This document shows, one piece after another, positions 44,195 to 52,890 of a stretch of 64,000 nucleotides of DNA. Made by a program: the position numbers and the translations under genes. Source of the DNA: JAXMEQ01 sp046348225 (GTDB lineage Bacteria; Pseudomonadota; Gammaproteobacteria; Burkholderiales; Burkholderiaceae_C); contig JAXMEQ010000005.1 of the NCBI GenBank assembly GCA_046348225.1, positions 62,001 through 126,000 on the forward strand, read 5' to 3'. The notes beneath the pieces were generated by a model that had not been told where the DNA came from, ran no database searches, and worked only from the letters and a program-made list of their open reading frames with translations. Numbering within the stretch: position 1 is the first letter of the stretch; every line of letters begins with the position of its first letter.

Positions 44195-45571
44195 TCAGTA
44201 CGTCAATTCCAGCACCGAAACCCGATTCTCAGCCACCGGCCAGGTGCGTCCGGCCACGCGTTCGCCGTTGAATTCACCGGTGACGGTGCGCATGGCGGCG
44301 TCGGCCAGCTTGAGTTTGGCGCTGGCGTCGCCGGCGCCAGGCCGGACGCCGGGCAGCTGGGCCTTGCCGTCCAGGCTCATGCGGTCGCGGGCCGGGTCAA
44401 AGTAGCCGCGCGGGCGCACAAAGCTCACCAGGGCCTGGGCGTCCCGGTCGGCGTCGGCGATGCGTTCAGGGCGCAGGTGCACCAGCGCACTGCTGCGGGC
44501 AAACGGGCTGCGGTAGATGTGGGTGGTGGCATAGCCGGGCGCGCTCACCACGAACTCGTAGGCCTGGCCGGTCTGGGCCGTGAACGGGCCCCAGACGCCG
44601 TCGGCGCCCACGGTTTTGCGGTGCACCGCGGCGCCCAGGCGCTCGCCGGTGGTGGGGTGGGTGGCGTACACCTCGAGCTGGGCACCCGGCAACGGCAGGT
44701 TGTTGCTGAAATTGCCGGTTTTTGGGTCGGCCGGGTTCACGCCCAGGCCGGTGATCTGGCCATTGAGGACGGGTGCCGCCTCGGGCACGATGCCCTGCGT
44801 GCGCGGCGCCTGGCCGGTGATGAAGCGGTAGGCGGCCTCGAACGCGGCGGGTGAATAGGAAGTCTCGCGGTGGTCAATGCGCGGGATCACCACATTGGTG
44901 GCGCCCTTGAGCTCCGGGCCTGCCGCCGTCACACCGGTTGGCTTGCCGGCCATGCCGATCCACAGGCCGTCCGGCTGGGCGAACTTGTCGTTGTTGTCCG
45001 AGCGGATGGTCAGCCACTGCACCGGGCCGGTGACTTCGTCGCCGGCGGCGTTCTTGGGCGCGTTGAGGGCGGTCAGGAACGGGCCGGTGCCGGCAAATTC
45101 ATTGGCCTCGCGAAAGCCCTTGAGCGACCAGACACCGTGGTTGGGCGTGCCGCCCAGGATGGCGTGGCTGACCAGCTTGTCGCCGCCGCCGTTCTGGATG
45201 TAGTTGCGGATGGCGTTGCCGCCGCGCGAATTGCCCATCAGCACCACCTTGCTGGCGCCGGTGGCCTTGAGCACCTTGTCCACTTCGGCTTTCAAAAAGG
45301 CCATGTGCTCGGCGGTGGAGCTGCGTCCGGGCTGTTCCTTGCTGTCGTCGTCACGCGCCAGCGGGTAGGGGTGGTTGATGGCGTACAGCCGCTCGCGCGG
45401 CCAGCCGTTCGACTCGAACCGCCACAGCGTGGTCTGCCACAGGGCGGCGGTGTCGCCGTTGCCATGCACAAACACAATGGGGGGCAGCGGCGGTGCCTGC
45501 GTCAGGCTGGCGCAGCCGGCGAGCAGCAGGGCGGACGCGCCCAGGGCCAGGAAGGAACGGCGGAACATCAT
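44195..45571 (-). CDS. Alpha/beta-hydrolase lipoprotein, lipase-like
   Basis: 458 residues with a lipoprotein signal (lipobox LLAGC, Cys at about 20). The alpha/beta-hydrolase domain has an oxyanion-type FVHGNGDTAALW near residues 34-45, the nucleophile in GNSRGGNA, and HRETSYSP as a candidate His site. The C-terminal ~190 residues form beta-rich units (PGAQLEVYATHPTTGERLG, then carboxypeptidase-like repeats), resembling the C-terminal domain of AFL-type lipases. An ester or polyester substrate outside the inner membrane is inferred. Confidence 0.78.
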   Translation of the reverse strand: MMFRRSFLALGASALLLAGCASLTQAPPLPPIVFVHGNGDTAALWQTTLWRFESNGWPRERLYAINHPYPLARDDDSKEQPGRSSTAEHMAFLKAEVDKVLKATGASKVVLMGNSRGGNAIRNYIQNGGGDKLVSHAILGGTPNHGVWSLKGFREANEFAGTGPFLTALNAPKNAAGDEVTGPVQWLTIRSDNNDKFAQPDGLWIGMAGKPTGVTAAGPELKGATNVVIPRIDHRETSYSPAAFEAAYRFITGQAPRTQGIVPEAAPVLNGQITGLGVNPADPKTGNFSNNLPLPGAQLEVYATHPTTGERLGAAVHRKTVGADGVWGPFTAQTGQAYEFVVSAPGYATTHIYRSPFARSSALVHLRPERIADADRDAQALVSFVRPRGYFDPARDRMSLDGKAQLPGVRPGAGDASAKLKLADAAMRTVTGEFNGERVAGRTWPVAENRVSVLELTY

Positions 45572-45590
45572 GCTTGTCTCCTGTCAAAAA

Positions 45591-45639
45591 CGGCTGCGGC
45601 CCGCGCCGGTATTGCGCGAGCCGCTATTAATTTTGTAGC
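45591..45639 (-). repeat. CTR element copy between hydrolase and acyl-CoA dehydrogenase genes
   Basis: On the minus strand it reads GCTACAAAATTAATAGC, then GGCTCGCGCAATACCGG and GCGCGGGCCGCAG. It lies in the gap between two minus-strand genes, about 15 bases after the dehydrogenase stop. Confidence 0.85.
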
Positions 45640-45654
45640 AATCTGGTGCCGGCG

Positions 45655-46770
45655 TCAGGCAAACACACCGGCGGTGTCCTGCATTCTGGCCGACACCTCG
45701 CCCAGGTGGTGCAGGGTATCCCCGAAGCTCATTTCCAGCTGTGTGAGCTTCTTGAAGTAGTGGCTCACGATGTACTCGTCCGTCACCGCGATGCCGCCGT
45801 GCAGCTGCACCGCCTGCTGGCCCACAAAGCGCATGGCCACGCCGAGCTGGTACTTGGCCCTGGCCAGCGCGCGGCGGCGCTCGTCGGCCGGCGCGTTCAG
45901 CTTGAGGCTGGCGTAGTAGCTCATCGAGCGGGCCAGCTCCTGCTGCATCTTCATGTCGGCCACGCGATGGCGCAGTGCCTGGAAGCTCGCGATCGGCACG
46001 CCAAACTGCTTGCGCGTGTTCATGTACTCGACCGTGATGGCCATGGTCTTGTCCATCACGCCCACGGCTTCGGCGCAGGTGGCGGCAATGCCGATGTCCA
46101 CCGCATGCTCCAGCGCGGCCATGCCTTCGGTGGTGACCAGCGTAGCGGCGGCGTTGGCCAGCGTCACCTCCGCGGCGCGGCCGCCGTCCTGCGTGCCGTA
46201 GCCCTGCGTGGTGACCCCGGCGGCGCTGCGCTCGACGATGAACAGCGCGAGCTTGCCGTTGGCCTGGGCCGGCACCAGGAAGGCATCGGCCTGGTCCCCG
46301 GCGGGCACCAGGCTCTTGGTGCCGGTGAGCGCCCAGCCCGCACCGGCCGGCGCGGCCATGGTGTGGCAGATGTCGAGCCGGTAACGCGCGGCGCGCTCCT
46401 GGTGGGCCAGCACGACCAGCGCCTCGCCGCTGGCAATCTTGCCAAGCCAGGCGTCCTTGACGGCCTGCGGCGCGTAGCCGCCCAGCACGCCACCCGCAAT
46501 CAGGGTCTGGGCAAAGGGCTCGAGCACGATGCCGCGGCCCAGCTCTTCCATCACCACCATGCCCTCAACCGGACCCATGCCGAGGCCGCCGTCGGCCTCG
46601 CTGATGTACAGGCCGCACAGGCCCAGCTCGGCCAGTTCGGTGTAGGCCGCGCGGTCAAAACCGCCGGCCTTGGACGCCTTGTAGCGGCGGTCAAAGTCAT
46701 AGCCCTTGTCCACCCACTTGCGCACCGCGTCGCGCAGCTGTTCCTGGTCGTCAGAAAAATCGAAATCCAT
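45655..46770 (-). CDS. Acyl-CoA dehydrogenase, small-subunit type (PimD-like)
   Basis: 371 residues of the flavin-dependent acyl-CoA dehydrogenase family. It begins MDFDFSDDQEQLRDAVRKWV and has the C-terminal VQLHGGIAVTDEYIVSHYFKKL segment. The wording resembles the small subunit of pimeloyl-CoA dehydrogenase and related two-gene enzymes, and the large-subunit-type gene lies 12 bases upstream. The pair probably forms one heteromeric dehydrogenase for an unusual acyl-CoA; the substrate is unknown. Confidence 0.88.
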   Translation of the reverse strand: MDFDFSDDQEQLRDAVRKWVDKGYDFDRRYKASKAGGFDRAAYTELAELGLCGLYISEADGGLGMGPVEGMVVMEELGRGIVLEPFAQTLIAGGVLGGYAPQAVKDAWLGKIASGEALVVLAHQERAARYRLDICHTMAAPAGAGWALTGTKSLVPAGDQADAFLVPAQANGKLALFIVERSAAGVTTQGYGTQDGGRAAEVTLANAAATLVTTEGMAALEHAVDIGIAATCAEAVGVMDKTMAITVEYMNTRKQFGVPIASFQALRHRVADMKMQQELARSMSYYASLKLNAPADERRRALARAKYQLGVAMRFVGQQAVQLHGGIAVTDEYIVSHYFKKLTQLEMSFGDTLHHLGEVSARMQDTAGVFA

Positions 46771-46782
46771 GTTCTTGTCTCC

Positions 46783-47964
46783 TTAGCCGAGGACCGTCTG
46801 GGCCACGATGTTGCGCTGCACTTCGTTGGACCCGCCGTAAATGGTGGTCTTGCGCATGTTGAAGAAGGTGGCTGCCAGCGGGGCGTTGCCCAGCGCACCG
46901 CCGGGGAAGTTGCCCTGCCAGCCGGCCTCCATGGCTTCCTTGATGAACGGCAGGCTGTAGGGGCCGGCGGCCAGCATCATCAGCTCGGAGTAGCGTTGCT
47001 GGATCTCGCTGCCACGGATCTTCAGCAGGCCGGCGATATCCAGCGAGTTCTTGCCCGACTTTTCGGCGCTCAGCACCCGCAGCACCAGCATTTCCAGCGC
47101 CACCACGTCGACCTCGAGCTTGGCAATCTCGTCGCGGAACCGGGTGTCGTCATACACACCTTCGGCCTTGGCGATGCGCTTCAGGCGCTCCAGCTCGCGC
47201 TTGGCACGGTTCACGTCGGCGATGTTGGTGCGCTCGTGGCTCAGCAGGTGCTTGGCGTAGGTCCAGCCCTTGTTTTCTTCGCCAATCAGGTTCTCGGCCG
47301 GCACCTCGACGTTGTCGAACCAGACCTCGTTCACCTCATGCCCGCCGTCGAGCATGATGATGGGGCGCACCGTCACGCCGGGGCTCTTCATGTCGATCAG
47401 CAGGAAGCTGATGCCGGTCTGGGGCTTGCCCTCGGTGCTGGTGCGCACCAGGCAGAAGATCCATTCGCCGTACTGGCCCAGCGTGGTCCAGGTCTTCTGG
47501 CCGTTGACGATGTACTTGTCGCCCTGGCGCTCGGCACGCGTCTTCAGGCTGGCCAGGTCGGAGCCCGAGCCCGGCTCGCTGTAGCCCTGGCTCCACCACA
47601 CCTCGCCGCTGGCAATGCCGGGCAGAAAGCGCTGCTGCTGCTCGGCGTTGCCAAAGGCCATGATCACGGGCGCCACCATCACCGGGCCGAAAGGCACCAC
47701 GCGTGGCGCACCGGCCAGCGCGCATTCTTCCTCGAACAGGTGCTTCTGCACCGCATTCCAGCCGGGGCCGCCAAACTCCTTGGGCCAGCCGTGGCCCAGC
47801 CAGCCCTTCTTGCCAAGAATTTTTGCCCAGCGCTGCATGTCGTCGCGCGTCAGGTGCAGGGCGTTGTGCACCTTGTGTGAAATGTCCTTGGGCAGGTTTT
47901 CGTGAACCCAGGCGCGAATGTCTTCTCGGAATTTCTGTTCTTCAGGGGTAAATGCCAGATCCAT
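46783..47964 (-). CDS. Acyl-CoA dehydrogenase, large-subunit type (PimC-like)
   Basis: 393 residues. Family motifs are YSEPGSGSDLASLKTRAER, the TWTTLGQYGEWIFCLVRT segment, and the C-terminal TTIYGGSNEVQRNIVAQTVLG. The start MDLAFTPEEQKFR at 47964 matches the family; longer in-frame sequence upstream is not conserved-looking. It is the first gene of a two-gene operon with 45655-46770. Confidence 0.9.
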   Translation of the reverse strand: MDLAFTPEEQKFREDIRAWVHENLPKDISHKVHNALHLTRDDMQRWAKILGKKGWLGHGWPKEFGGPGWNAVQKHLFEEECALAGAPRVVPFGPVMVAPVIMAFGNAEQQQRFLPGIASGEVWWSQGYSEPGSGSDLASLKTRAERQGDKYIVNGQKTWTTLGQYGEWIFCLVRTSTEGKPQTGISFLLIDMKSPGVTVRPIIMLDGGHEVNEVWFDNVEVPAENLIGEENKGWTYAKHLLSHERTNIADVNRAKRELERLKRIAKAEGVYDDTRFRDEIAKLEVDVVALEMLVLRVLSAEKSGKNSLDIAGLLKIRGSEIQQRYSELMMLAAGPYSLPFIKEAMEAGWQGNFPGGALGNAPLAATFFNMRKTTIYGGSNEVQRNIVAQTVLG

Positions 47965-48029
47965 GGTGGTCTTCCGTGTGGGCGGCGCGGGTCGGTGCGC
48001 CAAGCCGTGCGAGTTTATGCACGGTCGTT

Positions 48030-48707
48030 CTATTCGCTCTGTCCGGGTTGCGACATCCCGAGCTGATCAAGGACATTTTGCAGTGCAGAACGCAGTTGGG
48101 CGACCTCGCTTTCCAGGGCACTGACGCGGGCGGCCAGCGGGCGCGTGTCGTCCGCCAACGGGCCGGCTGCATCCGGCGGCGCGGCCAGCGTGCCGGCGTC
48201 CACCGGCCCGCACAGCAGGTGCGCCCAGCGCTGCTCGCGCGCACCCGGCGCGCGCGGCAGCTTCACCACCAGCGCGCCGCCCTTGTCGGCGCTGCGGTCC
48301 TGCAGCTCTTCCAGAAAGGCGTCGACTGACGAGATGTCGGCAAAGCGGTACCAGCGCTCGCTGTTGATGCGCAGCTCGCCAGCCGTCTGCGGGCCGCGCA
48401 GCATCAGCAGGCCCAGCAGCACGGCGGACTGCTCCGGCACGCCCAGCACGCGCTGGAAGTTGTGCTCGTAGCGTGGCACGCGGCTGCCGCTGGACTCGAA
48501 CACCAGGCTCAGCAGCCTGAGCGCGTCCAGCGCTTCCTGCACCTGCGGCTCGGTCAGGTTCATCAGCGGGTCGCGGCTGGTCTTCTGGTTGCAGCCCAGG
48601 GTGAGGGTGTTCAGCGACAGCGGGTAACTGTCGGGCACGGTGCGGGCTTTTTCCATCAGCGTGCCCAGCACGCGCGCTTCGACCGGGGTCAGTAGTCGCA
48701 AAGTCAT
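48030..48707 (-). CDS. YceH family protein (DUF480)
   Basis: 225 residues. The N-terminal LTPVEARVLGTLMEKARTVP and LTLGCNQKTSRDP are diagnostic of YceH/DUF480, a double winged-helix protein of unknown role. A C-terminal coiled-coil-prone stretch (ARVSALESEVAQLRSALQNV) ends the protein. It is divergent from purN with 12 bases between the starts, so the two share a promoter region. Confidence 0.9.
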   Translation of the reverse strand: MTLRLLTPVEARVLGTLMEKARTVPDSYPLSLNTLTLGCNQKTSRDPLMNLTEPQVQEALDALRLLSLVFESSGSRVPRYEHNFQRVLGVPEQSAVLLGLLMLRGPQTAGELRINSERWYRFADISSVDAFLEELQDRSADKGGALVVKLPRAPGAREQRWAHLLCGPVDAGTLAAPPDAAGPLADDTRPLAARVSALESEVAQLRSALQNVLDQLGMSQPGQSE

Positions 48708-48719
48708 AATTCCGCCTTC

Positions 48720-49301
48720 ATGAAAAACATCGTGATTCTGATCTCGGGCAGCGGCTCCAACATGGCGGCCATTGTGCGGACCGCCCAGCGCGACAACTGG
48801 CGCAAGCTCTACGGCGCCCAGGTGGCCGCCGTCATCAGCAACCGGCCCGACGCCGAAGGCCTGGCGCTAGCGCGCGAGCATCTGGTGGCCACCGACGTGG
48901 TGGACCACAAGCGCTACGACAGCCGCGAGGCGTTTGACGAGGCGCTGGCCCGCGTCATCGACACGCGCCAGCCCGCGCTGGTGGTGCTGGCGGGCTTCAT
49001 GCGCATCCTCACGCCAGGGTTTGTGGCGCGCTACGCGGGGCGGCTGGTCAACATCCACCCGTCGCTGCTGCCGGCGTTCACCGGGCTCAACACCCACCAG
49101 CGCGCGATCGACGCCGGCTGCAAGCTGGCCGGCGCCACCGTGCACCGCGTGACGGCCGAGCTGGACCATGGCGAGATCCTGGCGCAGGCGGCGGTTCCGG
49201 TGCTGCCGGACGACACGGCCGCCACGCTGGCCGCCCGCGTGCTCTCGCAGGAGCACCTGATCTACCCGCGCGCCATCGCCCAGTTGCTACAAAATCAATA
49301 G
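48720..49301 (+). CDS. purN: Phosphoribosylglycinamide formyltransferase
   Basis: 193 residues, third step of purine synthesis using 10-formyl-THF. Conserved segments are ILISGSGSNMAAI, VVLAGFMRILTP, the active-site NIHPSLLPAFTGLNTHQRA and the ELDHGEILAQAAVPV loop. The last residues LLQNQ and the TAG stop are made by a CTR element (49286-49333), so the C-terminus appears to have been trimmed or extended by its insertion. Confidence 0.95.
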   Translation: MKNIVILISGSGSNMAAIVRTAQRDNWRKLYGAQVAAVISNRPDAEGLALAREHLVATDVVDHKRYDSREAFDEALARVIDTRQPALVVLAGFMRILTPGFVARYAGRLVNIHPSLLPAFTGLNTHQRAIDAGCKLAGATVHRVTAELDHGEILAQAAVPVLPDDTAATLAARVLSQEHLIYPRAIAQLLQNQ

Positions 49302-49333
49302 CGCCTCAGGCAATATTGGCGCGGGCTGGGGCC
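49286..49333 (+). repeat. CTR element copy at the purN 3' end
   Basis: Head GCTACAAAATCAATAGC with the purN stop TAG inside it, then GCCTCAGGCAATATTGG and GCGCGGGCTGGGGCC. It fills most of the gap before the convergent DUF1653 gene. Confidence 0.85.
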
Positions 49334-49337
49334 GATT

Positions 49338-49577
49338 TCATTCAGAAATGCGGGCAAAACGGGGCTGCCGCACGCCGTCGATGGTCACTTCCTCGTTGAA
49401 CATCGCTGCCGGGCGCACCCACAGGCCTTGCTGGCCGTACAGCGCGCGGTACAGCGTCATGGGCTCCAGCGTCTCGCTGTGACGCACGGCGCCTATCACT
49501 TCGTACAGCAGGCCCTTGTAGTGGCGGTAACGCCCGGGCGGGGTTTCGATTCGCGGGGGCAGGTCGGTGTCGGTCAT
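49338..49577 (-). CDS. DUF1653 domain protein
   Basis: 79 residues nearly all made of the DUF1653 motif: GRYRHYKGLLYEVIGAVRHS, then EPMTLYRALYGQQGLWVRPA and FNEEVTIDG. It is a small single-domain protein of unknown function. The ATG at 49577 is chosen since upstream codons are not conserved-looking. It is divergent from rsmB with about 50 bases between. Confidence 0.85.
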   Translation of the reverse strand: MTDTDLPPRIETPPGRYRHYKGLLYEVIGAVRHSETLEPMTLYRALYGQQGLWVRPAAMFNEEVTIDGVRQPRFARISE

Positions 49578-49625
49578 GGGGTGGGGTGCCAGGCCGGATG
49601 AAGGGCCAGGTGGGACAATGCAGCC

Positions 49626-50897
49626 ATGCATCCTAAAGCCCTGCTCGACGCCTGTGCCGAGCTCGTCCAGCTCACCCTGAAATTCGACCACCCGGCCGAC
49701 GCCGTGGTGTCCCGCTACTTCCGCGACCACCGCGCGCTGGGCCCGCGCGAGCGGGCCACGCTGGCCGAGACGGTGTACACCGTGCTGCGCAAGAAGCTGC
49801 TGTTCGACCATTTCGCGCCCTCGGGCAGCGGCCCGCGCGAACGGCGGCTGGCCATTCTGGGGTTTCACGGTCCGCGCGACTTCCTCAAAAGTGCGCTGAC
49901 CGAGCAGGAAAAGAACTGGCTCGACCAGTGCGACAGCATCCAGCCGGCCGACCTGATGGAGCGCCACCGGCACAACCTGCCCGAGTGGCTGGTGCAGCCG
50001 CTCAAGGACCAGCTCGCAGGTGAGTTCTGGCCGCTGGTGGACGCCCTGAGCCAGAGCGCGCCGCTGGACCTGCGCGTCAATGCGCTGAACGACAAGCGCG
50101 CCGAGGTGCAGAAAGAGCTGGCCCGGGCCGGCATCCCCTCGGTGCCCACGCCGTACTCACCCTGGGGCCTGCGGGTCGAGGGCAAGCCGCCGCTGGCCAA
50201 ACTGGACGCCTTCACCCGTGGCGCCATCGAGGTGCAGGACGAAGGCTCGCAGCTGCTGGCCCTGCTGCTGGACGCCAAGCGCGGCGAGATGGTGGTGGAC
50301 TTCTGCGCCGGCGCTGGCGGCAAGACCCTGGCCATTGGCGCCTGCATGCGCAACACCGGGCGGCTGTACGCGTTCGACACCTCGGCCCACCGGCTGGACG
50401 CGCTCAAGCCGCGGCTGGCGCGCAGCGGCCTGTCCAATGTGCACCCGGCCGCCATTGCGCACGAGCGCGACGAGCGCATCAAGCGGCTGGCCGGCAAGAT
50501 CGACCGGGTGCTGGTGGACGCCCCCTGTTCGGGCCTGGGCACGCTGCGCCGCAACCCCGACCTGAAGTGGCGCCAGTCGCCGCAGTCGGTGCAGGAGCTT
50601 GTGGCCAAGCAGACGGCCATCCTGCAAAGCGCGGCGCGCCTGCTCAAGCCCGGCGGCCGCTTGGTGTACGCCACCTGTAGCGTACTGCCGCAGGAAAACG
50701 AGGGCATCGCCGAGGCTTTCACCGCCGCCAACCGCGAATTCACGCCGCTGGTGGTGGGCGAGGTGCTGGGCTCGCTCAAGGTGGCGGGCGCGGCCAGTCT
50801 GTGCAGCGGCGGCGAATCGGGCGCCAGTTACCTGCGGCTGTGGCCGCACCGGCATGCGACCGATGGCTTTTTTGCCGCTGCGTGGACGCGAAACTGA
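49626..50897 (+). CDS. RsmB/NOP family rRNA cytosine-5 methyltransferase
   Basis: 423 residues. A short N-terminal helical, NusB-like region is followed by an RsmB-type SAM methyltransferase: VVDFCAGAGGKTLAIGACM (SAM loop), VLVDAPCSGLGTLRRNPD (with the PC catalytic motif) and LVYATCSVLPQENEGI (second Cys). The end YLRLWPHRHATDGFFAA is typical. It methylates C5 of a cytosine in rRNA, probably 16S; RsmB itself is likely but RsmF-like paralogues exist. Confidence 0.88.
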   Translation: MHPKALLDACAELVQLTLKFDHPADAVVSRYFRDHRALGPRERATLAETVYTVLRKKLLFDHFAPSGSGPRERRLAILGFHGPRDFLKSALTEQEKNWLDQCDSIQPADLMERHRHNLPEWLVQPLKDQLAGEFWPLVDALSQSAPLDLRVNALNDKRAEVQKELARAGIPSVPTPYSPWGLRVEGKPPLAKLDAFTRGAIEVQDEGSQLLALLLDAKRGEMVVDFCAGAGGKTLAIGACMRNTGRLYAFDTSAHRLDALKPRLARSGLSNVHPAAIAHERDERIKRLAGKIDRVLVDAPCSGLGTLRRNPDLKWRQSPQSVQELVAKQTAILQSAARLLKPGGRLVYATCSVLPQENEGIAEAFTAANREFTPLVVGEVLGSLKVAGAASLCSGGESGASYLRLWPHRHATDGFFAAAWTRN

Positions 50898-50950
50898 CGC
50901 TGAACTGATGCGGATCGCGCATGTTGGCGTAAATTGCACCCGCGTACGAG

Positions 50951-50959
50951 TTATCCACA
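50951..50959 (+). promoter_or_regulatory. Perfect DnaA-box sequence upstream of the desaturase
   Basis: TTATCCACA matches the strong DnaA-box consensus and is the only one I noticed in the window. It lies in the 153-base gap before the desaturase, 23 bases upstream of a TAGAAT that could be the -10 (50982-50987). No -35 with good match is evident. Confidence 0.45.
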
Positions 50960-51050
50960 ACTTATACAGAAGTGGGCGGCTTAGAATGCTTGCAAACCAG
51001 AAAAACCGTCCCACCTGACGTCGTTCGCTGTTTGAAAGAGACTTTTTTCC

Positions 51051-52265
51051 ATGTTGATTCCTGACTGGGCTGTGCTGAACGCGGCCATTGACTGGCTGGC
51101 CCACGGCCTGTGGAACATCACCTGGTGGCAGATTGTTCTGTACACGCTGGTGACCACGCATCTCACCATCATGGGCGTGACCATCTTCCTGCACCGCGCG
51201 CAGTCGCACCGCGCGCTGGAATTGGGCCCGATTCCCTCGCATTTCTTCCGCTTCTGGCTCTGGCTGGGCACCGGCATGGTGACCAAGGAGTTTGTGGCCA
51301 TCCACCGCAAGCACCACGCCAAGGTCGAGACCGAAGAAGACCCGCACAGCCCGCAGACCCGTGGCCTGAAGAAGCTGCTGCTGGAAGGCACCGAGCTGTA
51401 CCGCGCCGAGTCGAAGAACATGGAAACCATGGCCAAGTACGGCTACGGCACCCCCGACGACTGGATCGAGCGCAACCTGTACACCCGCTATTCCTGGCAG
51501 GGCGTCGGCCTCATGCTCATCATCAACCTCGCGCTGTTCGGCGCCATCGGCCTGGCCGTGTGGGCTGTGCAGATGGCGTGGATCCCGGTCATGGCCACGG
51601 GCGTGATCAACGGCATCGGCCACTACTGGGGCTACCGCAACTTCGAGTCGCCGGATGCCAGCACCAACGTGAGCATCTGGGGCATCATCATCGGCGGCGA
51701 AGAGCTGCACAACAACCACCACACCTATCCCACCTCGGCCCGGTTCTCGGTCAAGCCGTACGAGTTTGACATTGGCTGGATGTACATCAGCCTGATGCAG
51801 AAGATCGGCTGGGCCAAGGTCAAGAAGACGCCGCCCAAGCTGCAGCTCGGTGACATCAAGCCCGTGGCCGACGAGAAGACCCTGGAAGCGCTGATCACCA
51901 ACCGCTATGAAGTGATGGCCGGCTACGCCCGCGAAATGCGCCGCGTCTGCAAGGCCGAGATCGCCGCCCTGCAGGCCCGCCAGGGCGACCTGTCGCTGCT
52001 CAAGACGGCCAAGCGCTGGCTGCACCGTGACGTGGAGAAGGTGCCTGCCACGGCCCTGCCACAGCTGGCCCAGGCCCGCGCTGCGCACCCGGTGCTCGAC
52101 AAGATGGTGACCATGCGCGAAGAGCTGCGCCAGCTCTGGCTCAACACCAGCCAGTCGCGTGAACAGCTCGCCGCCGACCTGCAAGCCTGGTGCCGCCGCG
52201 CCGAGGAAAGCGGCATCGCCCAGCTGCAGCAATTCTCGATGCGCCTGCGCGCTGCGCGAGCGTAA
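51051..52265 (+). CDS. Fatty acid desaturase (acyl-lipid / acyl-CoA delta-9 type)
   Basis: 404 residues, integral membrane di-iron desaturase. The three His boxes are HRAQSHR, HRKHHA and HNNHHT, with four membrane segments in the usual places (near 20-40 and 150-185). The C-terminal ~130 residues, after the last His box, are a helical cytoplasmic extension rich in Arg/Lys/Glu. It introduces a double bond in acyl chains and would adjust membrane fluidity. A single DnaA-box-like site and a -10 lie upstream; a terminator follows. Confidence 0.9.
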   Translation: MLIPDWAVLNAAIDWLAHGLWNITWWQIVLYTLVTTHLTIMGVTIFLHRAQSHRALELGPIPSHFFRFWLWLGTGMVTKEFVAIHRKHHAKVETEEDPHSPQTRGLKKLLLEGTELYRAESKNMETMAKYGYGTPDDWIERNLYTRYSWQGVGLMLIINLALFGAIGLAVWAVQMAWIPVMATGVINGIGHYWGYRNFESPDASTNVSIWGIIIGGEELHNNHHTYPTSARFSVKPYEFDIGWMYISLMQKIGWAKVKKTPPKLQLGDIKPVADEKTLEALITNRYEVMAGYAREMRRVCKAEIAALQARQGDLSLLKTAKRWLHRDVEKVPATALPQLAQARAAHPVLDKMVTMREELRQLWLNTSQSREQLAADLQAWCRRAEESGIAQLQQFSMRLRAARA

Positions 52266-52268
52266 CGG

Positions 52269-52317
52269 CTCCCCCTGAAGCGGTCCGGCCCAGCCGGTTC
52301 CGCGCTGGCACTGGAAA
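52269..52317 (+). repeat. Dispersed intergenic repeat, family 2, copy 3 (shortened)
   Basis: CCCCCTGAAGCGG then GGCCCAGCCGGTTCCGCG and TGGCACTGGAAA. It lacks the central stem of the longer copies. It immediately follows the desaturase and, with copy 4, flanks rpmG-rpmB in the same orientation. Confidence 0.65.
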
Positions 52318-52318
52318 C

Positions 52319-52345
52319 AAAAAGCCCCGCATCGCGGGGCTTTTT
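52319..52345. terminator. Bidirectional terminator between desaturase and rpmG
   Basis: GCCCCGC / GCGGGGC stem with an ATC loop, flanked by five A on the left and five T on the right, so it can stop transcription in both directions, from the desaturase and from rpmBG. Confidence 0.88.
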
Positions 52346-52363
52346 CCATGGGGCCTCGCTGAA

Positions 52364-52534
52364 TTACTTCAGCTTGGTTTCCTTGTATTCCACATGCTTG
52401 CGAGCCTTGGGATCAAACTTCATGATCGCCATTTTCTCGGGCATGGTTTTCTTGTTCTTGCTGGTGGTGTAGAAGTGGCCGGTACCCGCAGTGGATTCCA
52501 GCTTGATCTTTTCGCGTCCGCCTTTGCTTGCCAT
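52364..52534 (-). CDS. rpmG: 50S ribosomal protein L33
   Basis: 56 residues beginning MASKGGREKIKLESTAGTGH and ending HVEYKETKLK, the standard bacterial L33. No cysteine is present, so it is the zinc-free form. AGGAGA precedes the ATG. It follows rpmB by eleven bases in the usual rpmB-rpmG pair. Confidence 0.96.
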   Translation of the reverse strand: MASKGGREKIKLESTAGTGHFYTTSKNKKTMPEKMAIMKFDPKARKHVEYKETKLK

Positions 52535-52545
52535 GGTGGTTCTCC

Positions 52546-52779
52546 TTAAGCCTGGCCACGTGCGCGCAGGTCTGCGAGCACGGCATCAATACCGTTCTTG
52601 TCGATCAGGCGCAGCGCGGCGCTCGAAACACGCAGGCGAACCCAGCGGTTTTCAGACTCGACCCAGAAACGGCGGTATTGCAGGTTCGGCAGGAACCGGC
52701 GCTTGGTTTTGTTGTTGGCGTGGGAAACGTTGTTCCCGACCATCGGGCCCTTGCCCGTGATGTCGCAGACGCGTGCCAT
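52546..52779 (-). CDS. rpmB: 50S ribosomal protein L28
   Basis: 77 residues, MARVCDITGKGPMVGNNVSH at the start and KNGIDAVLADLRARG at the end. It is the zinc-free form. AAGGAGTGCTT precedes the ATG at 52779. It is the first gene of the rpmB-rpmG operon. Confidence 0.96.
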   Translation of the reverse strand: MARVCDITGKGPMVGNNVSHANNKTKRRFLPNLQYRRFWVESENRWVRLRVSSAALRLIDKNGIDAVLADLRARGQA

Positions 52780-52890
52780 AAGCACTCCTTGAAACCGGCC
52801 GTCACTCACGTGAGGGCCTCACCTCGCCCTGACGGGGGCGGTAACCGGCCGAAAACAGCTTATTTCAGCAAAGCCTGCAATTATAGCCCA

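Noticed and set aside
45646..47880. A 744-codon open frame on the plus strand
   Set aside because: It runs antisense to two well-recognised acyl-CoA dehydrogenase genes and is Gly/His/Val/Leu-rich shadow sequence typical of high-GC DNA.
50951..50959. Possible replication origin because of the DnaA box
   Set aside because: Only one box, no AT-rich unwinding region, no dnaA/dnaN/gidA neighbours.
50157..52349. A 730-codon open frame on the minus strand
   Set aside because: Antisense to rsmB-like and desaturase genes; no recognisable domain.
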